Source: Chloroflexota bacterium (GTDB lineage: Bacteria > Chloroflexota > Limnocylindria > Limnocylindrales > CSP1-4). Taken from it: a DNA stretch of 64,000 nucleotides. The stretch is from NCBI GenBank assembly GCA_021783095.1, contig JAJXUG010000021.1, forward strand, positions 1 through 64,000, read 5' to 3'. Under the pieces are notes generated by a model that saw only the letters and a program-made list of their open reading frames with translations, made no database searches and was not told the origin of the DNA. Within the stretch, counting starts at the first letter, position 1; the number at the start of each line of letters is the position of its first letter. Below, one piece after another: positions 41,530 through 50,211 of the stretch. A program made the translations under genes and the position numbers.

Positions 41530-42423
41530 CTAGAAGCCGATCAGCGCCCCCATGCGGTCGCGCAGCCGACCGATCCGAGACCGGCGGTAGACGCCGGGGC
41601 GAATCGCCGTCCAGTCCGCGGCGAAGCGGTCGTGCGCGTCCCACTCCGGGTGGTCGGGGAGCGGCGGCAACTGGACTGGCGCCCCTCGCCCGAGGCCGCT
41701 CGCGAGCACGAAGTCCGCGAGGTGCGGGTTCCGCGGCAACAGCGGCCCGTGGAGGTACGTGCCGATCCGGAGCCCGCGCATGCCGCCCTCGCCCGGCAGC
41801 GCAATGGCGCCCTCTAGGCCCGACGAGCCATCGTTCCCGCGCCCGAAGACCACGCGGCCCAGCGGGCGCATGGTCGGGCCGATGGTCGTGCGGCCCGAAT
41901 GGTTCTCGAAGCCCACGACGCGCCGTCGCCGGAGGGGATCGGCCGCGACGATCGGCGAGTCCGCGTCCATCTCCAGCGCGATCCCGCCGACGAACCGCTC
42001 CGCCCCGACGGGCATCTCGGTCTCCACGTCGAGCAGCCCCGGGCCCGGGATCTCGCCCACGAGCGGGCTGCGGAAGGCGTGGCCGAGGTTCTGGTAGCCC
42101 GCGCACACCGCCAGCAGCGCCGCGCCGTCGTCGATGGCCCGGCGGAGCGGATCGACCAGCCCGAGGAGGGCGTCGGCCACGGCCCGCTGGTGCTGGTCGG
42201 CGCCGCCCCCGATGAAGATCACGTCCACGCCGGCCAGCGCCGCGCCGTCACCGGCACCGATGCCCCGGACCTCGGCCTCGATGCCGCGCCACGCGGCCCG
42301 GCGGACGAGCGTGACGATGTTGCCCCGATCGCCGTAGAGGTTGAGCGCGTCGGGGAACAGGTGCGCGATGACGACGCGGTCGGGCGCGCTATTGGTCGAG
42401 CCCGAGGCCGGGTTCGAGTTCAT
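41530..42423 (-). CDS. gatD: GatD, lipid II isoglutaminyl synthase glutaminase subunit
   Basis: 297 residues of the CobB/CobQ-like class I glutamine amidotransferase family. The nucleophile lies in LLAVCAGYQNLG and the catalytic histidine in GTYLHGPLLPRN. HLFPDALNLYGDRGN is the conserved N-terminus of GatD. It supplies ammonia to MurT, encoded directly upstream with a 4-base overlap; together they amidate glutamate of the peptidoglycan stem. The C-terminal extension (about 40 residues) is slightly longer than usual. Confidence 0.9.
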   Translation of the reverse strand: MNSNPASGSTNSAPDRVVIAHLFPDALNLYGDRGNIVTLVRRAAWRGIEAEVRGIGAGDGAALAGVDVIFIGGGADQHQRAVADALLGLVDPLRRAIDDGAALLAVCAGYQNLGHAFRSPLVGEIPGPGLLDVETEMPVGAERFVGGIALEMDADSPIVAADPLRRRRVVGFENHSGRTTIGPTMRPLGRVVFGRGNDGSSGLEGAIALPGEGGMRGLRIGTYLHGPLLPRNPHLADFVLASGLGRGAPVQLPPLPDHPEWDAHDRFAADWTAIRPGVYRRSRIGRLRDRMGALIGF

Positions 42424-43856
42424 CGCGGCATCGGCGGGATCGCACCCCGCGCGGCGAACGCGGCTCGGATGCCGAGCAGTGCCGTGTACGTGGCCACGAC
42501 GAGGACGGTGCCGTCGCGCGGCGCCTCGGCGATGGTTCGGTCAACGGCCTCGGTCGGGTCGTCCACGAGGCCGAGATAGCCCGCGGGATCCTGCGCGGGA
42601 TCGTCGGCCAGCGCGTACTTGAGCCGGACCGCGAAGTCCGCGGCGCGCCGCCCGGTCAGCCGATACGGGCGTCCGGCGACGAGGTCCGCCGGCGAGCAGT
42701 CCCAGTACCAGGAGACGTCGCGCCCGTCGGCGAAGGCGTCGTTGAGGGCGACGACCATGCGGTCGAGCCGTGCCCCCTGCGCCACGCTCGTGAGCTCGGC
42801 CATGGTCGCCGGGTTCTTGAGCAGCGAGAGGACGATCGTCCGGCCGTCCACCGTGAAGTGCTCGAAGCGGGCGAACGGCGGGACGGCGGCAGCGAGCGCC
42901 CCCACGGCGGCGCGGGCGTCGAGCCCGAGGCCGATCGCCGCGGCCACGGCCCCTCCGGCGTTGTACGCGTTCCCGAGGCCCGGCAGCTGGAGGTCCACCT
43001 CCTCGATCTGCGTCCCGGCGGCGTCCTGCCAGGCGAACCGCAGTCGCTGGCCGGTGAGCCCGTTGCGCTCCACGATCTCGACCGTCACGGCGGGCTGCGG
43101 GCGCGCGAAGCCGCAGGCGGCGCACAGGTAGTCGCCGAGGTGGCCGATGGCGGTCCAGGCACGGCCGAGCTCGGCGCCGCACGACGGGCAGGTGACGGGC
43201 TCCGGCGTGAGCTCCGCGGCGCTGGTCCGGTCGGGGGCGCCCGCGAAGCCGTACGGGATCAGCCTCGCGCCGTGCTCTCCGGCGATCTGGGCCAGCCGCG
43301 TCACGCGCGGGTCGTCGGCGCAGAAGACGATCGTGGCGCCCGCCTGGTCCTCGCTCAGCATGGTCGTCCAGAGGCGGACGAGATGGTCGGTCTCGCCGAA
43401 GCGATCGAGCTGGTCGCGAAACAGGTTGGTCATCACCAGGACCGCACCCGGGACCGCCGGGCGGACCGCGGGCAGCGCTGCCTCGTCGACCTCGAGGACC
43501 GCATACGTGTTGCGCTTGCGGAAGCGGCCCCGGAGGGTGGTCGCATTGACGAAGACGGTGCCGATGGACTGGCGGAGGTTGGCGCCCGACGCGTTGGCGA
43601 TCACCGGGTGCCCGATGCCCGAGACGATGGTCGCGAGCATCTTGGCGGTCGACGTCTTGCCGTTGGTGCCCGTCACGAGCGCTGCGCCGCGGAGGTTGGC
43701 GGCGAGGCGGGCGTCGATGCCGGGCGCGAGCCTCGCGGCGGCGAGGCCGGGCAGCGACGTGGCGCCGCGGCCGAACCGCCGGACGGTCCACGACAGCCCG
43801 CGCGCGGCGAGGAGCGCGGCGGCATCGCGCAGGGCCACCTGTCGGGCTTCGGTCAT
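42420..43856 (-). CDS. murT: MurT, lipid II isoglutaminyl synthase ATP-binding subunit
   Basis: 478 residues from ATG 43856. Mur ligase landmarks: P-loop GTNGKTSTAKML, and MTNLFRDQLDRFGE in the central domain. The inserted zinc ribbon typical of MurT is complete (CPSC and CAAC, about 28 residues apart). The C-terminal DUF1727 region includes FEHFTVDGRTIVLSLLKNPA. With GatD it amidates D-Glu of lipid II. The pair marks a cell wall of the Gram-positive or actinobacterial/Chloroflexota type. Confidence 0.92.
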   Translation of the reverse strand: MTEARQVALRDAAALLAARGLSWTVRRFGRGATSLPGLAAARLAPGIDARLAANLRGAALVTGTNGKTSTAKMLATIVSGIGHPVIANASGANLRQSIGTVFVNATTLRGRFRKRNTYAVLEVDEAALPAVRPAVPGAVLVMTNLFRDQLDRFGETDHLVRLWTTMLSEDQAGATIVFCADDPRVTRLAQIAGEHGARLIPYGFAGAPDRTSAAELTPEPVTCPSCGAELGRAWTAIGHLGDYLCAACGFARPQPAVTVEIVERNGLTGQRLRFAWQDAAGTQIEEVDLQLPGLGNAYNAGGAVAAAIGLGLDARAAVGALAAAVPPFARFEHFTVDGRTIVLSLLKNPATMAELTSVAQGARLDRMVVALNDAFADGRDVSWYWDCSPADLVAGRPYRLTGRRAADFAVRLKYALADDPAQDPAGYLGLVDDPTEAVDRTIAEAPRDGTVLVVATYTALLGIRAAFAARGAIPPMPR

Positions 43857-43925
43857 GCCCGCAAGCGTACAGGGGAGGGGCGTCGCGGTCCGCATCGCGG
43901 GGGATCGCGGCGGATCAAGCGAGCT

Positions 43926-43975
43926 TGTACATGTCCTGCAGGCACGACGGGCTGGCCTTGCACATACCATGTACA
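43926..43975. promoter_or_regulatory. TGTACATG/CATGTACA inverted repeat over a MerR remnant start
   Basis: TGTACATG (43926-43933) and CATGTACA (43968-43975) are perfect 8-bp inverted arms 34 bp apart. The right arm contains the ATG of the MerR fragment. B12-dependent MerR regulators of the CarH/LitR kind are known to use TGTACA-like elements. Confidence 0.4.
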
Positions 43976-44073
43976 CCATCAAGGAGGCCTCGGCACGGAC
44001 GGGCGTCGGCGCACCGCTCATCCGCGCCTGGGAGCGGCGCTACGGCGTCCTCAAGGGGCGCGGACTGGCCTGA
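43969..44073 (+). pseudogene. MerR-family regulator, only the first 34 codons left
   Basis: MYTIKEASARTG followed by LIRAWERRYGVL is an exact MerR helix-turn-helix beginning, as in CarH/LitR/MlrA-type regulators. The protein stops after 34 residues (KGRGLA), before the wing residues (normally RTxxGYRLY). The downstream 27 bp run straight into the convergent oxidase gene, so the remainder is deleted. The upstream inverted repeat may be its old operator. Confidence 0.65.
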
Positions 44074-44100
44074 CCGGGACGTAGGCGGCCGTCGGGCCGG

Positions 44101-45231
44101 TCAGCCGGTGACGGACACCAGCAGGTCGCGCGAGGCCTCGGCCGGCGTCCGGAGCCCGGCGATCCCCAGCGCCAGGTTGACCTCGGCCGCCAGCAGGTCG
44201 AACGCCAGTCCCACACCCGCCTCACCACCCCACGCCAGCGACCACAGCACGGGCCGGCCGACCATCACAGCCCGGGCGCCCAGCGCCAGAGCCGTGAGCA
44301 CGTCGGTCCCGCGCCGGATGCCGGAGTCGAGCAGGATCGGCGCCCGGCCGGCCACGGCATCGGCCACCGCGGGCAGCGCGTCGATCGACGCGATGGACTG
44401 GTCCAGCTGGCGGCCGCCGTGGTTCGACACGTCCACGGCCGCCGCGCCGAGGTCCAGGGCCCGGACGGCATCGTCAGCGCGCAGGACGCCCTTGACCACG
44501 ACCGGCAGGCGCGTCGTCTGCGTCACCCACGCCAGGTCGCCCCAGGTGTTCTCGGGCTTGAACTCGTCGTCGCCGTAGGTGTCGTCGCGCTTGATGGCCC
44601 CGCGCCGGATGTTCGCGTAGCTGACGCCGGGCGGGAGGCTGAACCCGGTCCGGATGTCGCGCTCGCGGCGGCCGAGGATCGGCGCGTCCATCGTGAGGAT
44701 GATCGCCTCGTGGCCCGCGGCCTCGGCCCGGGCGAGCAGCTCGCGGCTTCGGCCCTGGTCCTTGAGCAGGTACAGCTGGAACCAGGACGCCGCGCCGGTG
44801 GCGGCGACGTCCTCGATGCTCGCGGTGCCGACGGTCGAGAGGCTGAACACCAGCCCCCGGGCGGCGCACGCCCGCGCGACCGCCAGTTCGCCGTCGGGGT
44901 CGGCGAGGCGGTGCAGGGCCATCGGCGCCACCATGAACGGCGACGGCCAGCGGCGCCCGAGCACCTCGACCGACGGGTCGCGCCCCTCGACGTTCACGCC
45001 GATCCGGGGCAGGAACCTCCGGCGCCCGAAGGCCGCGATGTTGTCCGCCAGCGTGACCTCGTCGTTGGCCGCGCCCGAGTAGTAGGCGCCCCATCCGGGC
45101 GGCAGCTTGGCGAGCGCCAGGGCCTCGAAGTCGGCGAGGCGGATCGGGGCCGACCCCGAGGGCTTGGCCGCCTGCTCCCAGCCCTCGCGGCTGGCGCCGC
45201 CGGTCGCGACCGAGCCTCCGGGCCCGCTCAC
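44101..45231 (-). CDS. FMN-dependent alpha-hydroxy acid oxidase/dehydrogenase
   Basis: 376 residues from GTG 45231. TIM-barrel enzyme of the lactate/glycolate oxidase family: MVAPMALHRLADPDGE, WFQLYLLKDQG, and the catalytic histidine in DVSNHGGRQLDQS, then LLDSGIRRGTDVL and GARAVMVGRPVLW for phosphate binding. No membrane loop like that of E. coli LldD is evident. Lactate or another 2-hydroxy acid is the likely substrate. Its start overlaps the hisD stop (GTGA), an odd pairing. Confidence 0.87.
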   Translation of the reverse strand: MSGPGGSVATGGASREGWEQAAKPSGSAPIRLADFEALALAKLPPGWGAYYSGAANDEVTLADNIAAFGRRRFLPRIGVNVEGRDPSVEVLGRRWPSPFMVAPMALHRLADPDGELAVARACAARGLVFSLSTVGTASIEDVAATGAASWFQLYLLKDQGRSRELLARAEAAGHEAIILTMDAPILGRRERDIRTGFSLPPGVSYANIRRGAIKRDDTYGDDEFKPENTWGDLAWVTQTTRLPVVVKGVLRADDAVRALDLGAAAVDVSNHGGRQLDQSIASIDALPAVADAVAGRAPILLDSGIRRGTDVLTALALGARAVMVGRPVLWSLAWGGEAGVGLAFDLLAAEVNLALGIAGLRTPAEASRDLLVSVTG

Positions 45232-46559
45232 CCCATGCCTCGGATCCGGAGCGCGTTCGCATGGGCGGGGAAGCCCTCGTGGTCCGCGAGCGCCAGCGTC
45301 GCCGGGGCGAGCGAGCGGAGGCCGTCCTCGGTCAGCCTCGCCACGGACGCCGTGGTCATGAAGGTGCGCGCCGTGATGCCGCCGTTGATCTTGGCGAAGG
45401 CGCCCGTGGGCAGCGTGGCCGGCACGCCGATGACGAAGTTCGCGGCCGACACCGGGGAGTCCTGGCCGAGCAGCACCTCGCCCGCGTACGTGAGCTTCGC
45501 CAGCGTCGCCTCCGGGTCGCGGGTCGCGACCTGCATGTGCTCGGGCGCGTAGTCGCCGGCGAACGCCGTGGCCTCGTCCATGGTGTCGAACAGGAACGCG
45601 CCGCCGAGGCTTGACAGCGCCGAACGGGCGTACGAGGCGCGCTGCTCGGGCAGGGCGGCGATCTGCTCGGCCATCTCGGCGTCGACGGCCTCGACCAGCG
45701 CCAGGGAGTCAGTCACCAGCAGCGCGGCCGAATCGGCGCCGTGCTCGGCCTCGTTGAGCAGGTCGGCCGTCAGGCGCACGACGTCGGCCGAATCGTCGGC
45801 CAGCACCAGCGACTCCGAGGGCCCGCACAGCATGTTCGTCCCGACGCCGTGCAGCTGGGCGAGCACCTGCGCCGCGGTGACCGCGGGCGAGCCGGGGCCG
45901 ACCACCTTGGCGACCCGGCCGATCGTCTCGGTCCCGAGCACCACCGCCGCGATCCCGGCCGGGCCGTTGGCGCAAACGATCCGGGTGATCCCGAGCTCCT
46001 TCGCCGTCGCCAGGACGCCGGGGTCCACGCGGTCCGTCCCCGGCACCGGCGGCACGATGACGGTGATCTCCTTGACCCCCGCCACGATCGCGGGCACGCC
46101 GATCATCACCAGCACGCTCGGGAACGAGCCCTTGCCGCACGGGACGAACAGGCCGGCCGACGGTATGGGGTGGTGGCGCTCCCCCACCACGACGCCCGGC
46201 CGCGTCTCGAGGCGCCAGTCCGGCGACGCGGCGAGCTGCGCCTCGTTGAACGCGCGGACCTGCGCGATGGCGACCCGGATGGCGTCGAGGAGCGCGGGGT
46301 CGATGCCGGCGTGGGCCTCGTCGATGGCCGCCTGGCTGACCAGGAGATCATCGGCGCGGACCGTCGCCTTGTCCCACTTCGCCGTCGCGTCGGCCACTGC
46401 CCGGTCGCCGCGCGCCGCGACGTCAGCGTAGATCTCGCCGATCTGCGCGAGCAGCCCGGGGTCGAGGATCGTCGCCGTCGCGCGGCCCATGATGCGCGCC
46501 TGCTCGGCGGCGTCGAGCTCGTGCCATCGGCGGAGCGTGAGCACGTTGGTGCGGGTCAT
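45228..46559 (-). CDS. hisD: Histidinol dehydrogenase
   Basis: 443 residues, normal length. It oxidises histidinol to histidine in two NAD-dependent steps with bound zinc. Family segments: GLFVPCGKGSFPSVLVM (with a changed PGG region), GPSESLVLADDSAD, AEHGADSAALLVTDS with catalytic His/Glu neighbours, and APEHMQVATRDPE. No other his genes are nearby, so it is separated from the usual operon. Stand-alone HisD paralogues can act on other alcohols, so histidine synthesis is likely but not proven. Confidence 0.85.
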   Translation of the reverse strand: MTRTNVLTLRRWHELDAAEQARIMGRATATILDPGLLAQIGEIYADVAARGDRAVADATAKWDKATVRADDLLVSQAAIDEAHAGIDPALLDAIRVAIAQVRAFNEAQLAASPDWRLETRPGVVVGERHHPIPSAGLFVPCGKGSFPSVLVMIGVPAIVAGVKEITVIVPPVPGTDRVDPGVLATAKELGITRIVCANGPAGIAAVVLGTETIGRVAKVVGPGSPAVTAAQVLAQLHGVGTNMLCGPSESLVLADDSADVVRLTADLLNEAEHGADSAALLVTDSLALVEAVDAEMAEQIAALPEQRASYARSALSSLGGAFLFDTMDEATAFAGDYAPEHMQVATRDPEATLAKLTYAGEVLLGQDSPVSAANFVIGVPATLPTGAFAKINGGITARTFMTTASVARLTEDGLRSLAPATLALADHEGFPAHANALRIRGMG

Positions 46560-46631
46560 GGGGCGGCTCCCTGGTTCGGCGCGGCGTGTCGGAGGGATGG
46601 TACCGGGCTGTCCGCCGCCCCACCGCCGGCG

Positions 46632-46958
46632 CTACTTCGCCTCGGAGACCGTCCCGTCCCCGTTCTCGACAAGCTGCGGCGCGCCACGCTCCGCGCGCAG
46701 CCGGTTCGCGTAGTCAAGGCTGCCTTTCGCGCCGGCCGCAACCTCGCTCCGCGCCGGCACGTGGCCGCCGTGGTAGTCGCGGTGCGCCACCGGGCCCAGG
46801 ACGCAGGTGCCGTCCTCGAGCGCCTTGACAATCGCCTGGCCCAGCTCGCTCTCGGACTGCCAGCCCTCGCCGTTGTCGATGAGGTTCTGAAGGAACGGGA
46901 CCGGGTAGTGGTCGCGGCCGTCGGCAAGCGAGCGCGCGAGCTCGGGATCGTCGGTCAT
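46632..46958 (-). CDS. Small protein of unknown function
   Basis: 108 residues, acidic N-terminus, no membrane helix or signal. Visible features are HYPVPFLQNLIDNGEGW and a Gly/His segment (HRDYHGGHVPARSE). I do not recognise a family. ATG 46958 is preferred; a TTG at 46973 in the same frame is the alternative. It is 72 bases upstream of hisD on the same strand and may belong to that operon. Confidence 0.55.
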   Translation of the reverse strand: MTDDPELARSLADGRDHYPVPFLQNLIDNGEGWQSESELGQAIVKALEDGTCVLGPVAHRDYHGGHVPARSEVAAGAKGSLDYANRLRAERGAPQLVENGDGTVSEAK

Positions 46959-47052
46959 GGTGAGGCCTCGCAAGGTGGTCGGGCGGGTGCCCGAGGATCT
47001 CTTCGCTGACTGTTGCGGGACGCCGTCCGATTGTAGTCGGGCAGGCGTGGCG

Positions 47053-48096
<1,044 letters not shown>

Positions 48097-48709
48097 GGCT
48101 TGGCCTCCGGCGGTCGTGGCGAACGGTCCTGTCAGTTTCGCCCGGATCGCGGCGCTGCGCGAGCCGTCAGCGCCTCGCCCGGCCCGATCCTTCCGCCGGC
48201 CAGCGCCCCGCTTCTCGCACGCCTGCAGGGGAAGGTGTCCCGCCGGACGTGGGGTGCGAGGTGCTTCGAACCTGACGGAAGCATCGGGCCGGATTGCAGG
48301 GTGAGGTCGTGCGCGGCTAGGCCGGGCGGGAGCACTCGCAGGGCCTCCCCGGCGACCGACCGGCCGTTCACGCTCAGTGCGCTGGTCGCGTTGCGCCTCG
48401 ATGCTTCCGCGAGTTTCGAAGCACCTTGCACCATTCCACTGCCGGGAATGCCGGCCCGGGGTCCGTGCGGGAGCGGCGCCGTTCGCGCCCTACGGCAGCA
48501 TCGACGCCGATCGCAGTGCCGCGAGATGCAGCTGCAGCGCCAGAAACCCGAGGTCGTGGTGCGCCTGGGACGCTGGACGTGCTGAGCGCGACCACGAGCG
48601 TCCAGCGCTGCTTGGCCGACGCGAAGTCGGTGACTGACGGACACGACGGTCCTGGTGGCGGTCCAAGCTGCATCGGATCGCCGGATCCGTTCGAGGCTGA
48701 CCCCCTCTA
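48097..48709. other. 613-bp intergenic region with a long inverted repeat
   Basis: Upstream of the aldo/keto reductase and downstream of the cysteine desulfurase (the flanking genes are both on the minus strand). It contains the 28-bp-arm inverted repeat listed separately and a small hairpin CATTCC...GGAATG at 48432-48450. Open frames exist on both strands but have no recognisable domain. Confidence 0.45.
48259..48426. repeat. 28-bp imperfect inverted repeat, 112 bp apart
   Basis: Arms at 48259-48286 and 48399-48426 match at 25 of 28 positions when one is reverse-complemented; shared cores are AGGTGCTTCGAA and CGGAAGCATCG. The similarity weakens outside the arms. It could be a decayed miniature element, or two inverted copies of a short repeat. 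Confidence 0.55.
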
Positions 48710-49855
48710 TCAGATGCCGGCGATCGCGCGCATCGCGGCGATCGCCGCGTCCACGTCAGCCTCTGTCGTGAACGCGCCGAGCGAGAAGCGCACAGCGCCG
48801 CGGTCTATCGTGCCGAGGTCACGATGGACCAGGGGGGCGCAGTGGACCCCGACGCGGACGGCGATGTCGAAGTCGCCGTCGAGGATGGCGCCCACGTCCT
48901 GCGGGTGCACGCCCGCCACGTTGCACGCCAGGACCGCGACACGGTCGGCAAGGTCGCCGTCGGCTCGGTAGACGGTGACGCCGTCGACCAACGCCAGCCC
49001 GTCGCGGAGGCGCGTGAGCAGCGCGGCCTCGCGGGCATGGATGGCCTCGACGCCTTCCCCGACGACGAAGTCGAGGCCAAGCCCGAGGCCCAGCACGCCC
49101 AGCAGGTTGAGGGTCCCGGCCTCGAGCCGGAGCGGATACGTCGGCGTGTGGGCGAGGCTCGCCGAGTCCATGCCGGTGCCACCGAACCGCGTGGTCGCGA
49201 CCTCGAGCCCGGGCATCACGACGAGCCCGCCGATCCCCGACGGCCCGTACAGCGACTTGTGCCCGGTGAACGCGAGCGCCGAGACACCCATCGCCGCCAG
49301 GTCGATCGGCACCTGGCCTGCCGACTGCGCCGCGTCGAGCACGACCGGCACCCCTCGCGCCGCACATCGCCGCGCAATCTCCGCCACCGGCTGGACGGAC
49401 CCGATCACGTTGGATGCATGCGTCATCACGACGAGGCGCGTGTTCGGCCGGAGCATCGCATCGATCGCGTCCGGCGAGACCAGCCCGCGCTCGTCGAACC
49501 CTGCGGCGTCCCAGATGATCGCGCCCGAGTCCGCGAGGTGGTGGAGCGGGCGCAGCACGGAGTTGTGGTCGAGGCGGGTCGTCACGACGTGGTCGCCTGG
49601 CCGGACCAGCCCGAGCAGGACGGTGTTGAGCGCGTCGGTCGCATTGGCGCCGAAGGCGACTCGGGCGGGATCGGGCGCCCCGAAGAACGCGGCCACCTTC
49701 GTGCGGACCTCGTCCACGGCGTCGCTCGCCCGCATCGCCAGGTCGTGGTTGCCGCGACCTGGCGACACCCCCAGCTCACGGTACAGCTCAACCGAGCGCT
49801 CGAGCGTGCCCGGGGCCTTCGGGAACGTGGTGGCGGCGTTGTCGAGGTAGATCAC
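48710..49855 (-). CDS. NifS/SufS-type cysteine desulfurase
   Basis: 381 residues of class V aminotransferase fold. The PLP lysine lies in FTGHKSLYGPSG, and the persulfide cysteine in VRVGVHCAPLVH. LDNAATTFPKAP opens the protein, and VVLDAAQSAGQVP is the Asp/Gln region. The sequence resembles the family often named after selenocysteine lyase/CsdA-like proteins. It follows the DsrC/TusE-like gene by one base, so its sulfur probably passes to that protein and on to a nearby client, the molybdenum hydroxylase being the obvious candidate. Confidence 0.88.
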   Translation of the reverse strand: MIYLDNAATTFPKAPGTLERSVELYRELGVSPGRGNHDLAMRASDAVDEVRTKVAAFFGAPDPARVAFGANATDALNTVLLGLVRPGDHVVTTRLDHNSVLRPLHHLADSGAIIWDAAGFDERGLVSPDAIDAMLRPNTRLVVMTHASNVIGSVQPVAEIARRCAARGVPVVLDAAQSAGQVPIDLAAMGVSALAFTGHKSLYGPSGIGGLVVMPGLEVATTRFGGTGMDSASLAHTPTYPLRLEAGTLNLLGVLGLGLGLDFVVGEGVEAIHAREAALLTRLRDGLALVDGVTVYRADGDLADRVAVLACNVAGVHPQDVGAILDGDFDIAVRVGVHCAPLVHRDLGTIDRGAVRFSLGAFTTEADVDAAIAAMRAIAGI

Positions 49856-49856
49856 G

Positions 49857-50204
49857 TCAGTCCAGGCAGGTCTTGGGGTTCGGCAGCCCGGCCAGCACCC
49901 GTGCGCCGAGCCTGATGCCGTCGGGGAAGAGCCGCTCCAGCTCCAGCAGGGTCAGCCCCGTCCCGGCCTTGAGGTCCTTGTTCATCGGCGCCCTGCCGTG
50001 GTGGCCGTAGTAGTCGCGCATGAACCGGATCACGCGCCACTGGACCTGACCGAGCCCGAGCATCCCGCGCTCACGCGCCAGCTCGTCGGCTGCCGCCTCG
50101 CTCCAGTCGTCGGAATCCCAGAAGAACCCCTCGTCATCGAAGAACACCGAGCGGCCCGCCACGACGCGCGCGACGCGGGAGCGAGACGCCGGGGTGTCGG
50201 CCAT
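49857..50204 (-). CDS. DsrC/TusE-family sulfur carrier, single C-terminal cysteine
   Basis: 115 residues. Family landmarks: FFDDEGFFWDSDDWSEAAADELA, VQWRVIRFMRDYYGHHGRAP, LERLFPDGIRLG, and the C-terminal arm AGLPNPKTCLD. The final cysteine (CysA, here third from the end) is kept. The second cysteine of true DsrC, 11 residues earlier, is Arg (GARVLAGL), so this is TusE-like in thiol content. It would carry persulfide sulfur. It lies between the molybdenum hydroxylase (7-bp gap) and the cysteine desulfurase (1-bp gap). Confidence 0.85.
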   Translation of the reverse strand: MADTPASRSRVARVVAGRSVFFDDEGFFWDSDDWSEAAADELARERGMLGLGQVQWRVIRFMRDYYGHHGRAPMNKDLKAGTGLTLLELERLFPDGIRLGARVLAGLPNPKTCLD

Positions 50205-50211
50205 TCGTCCC

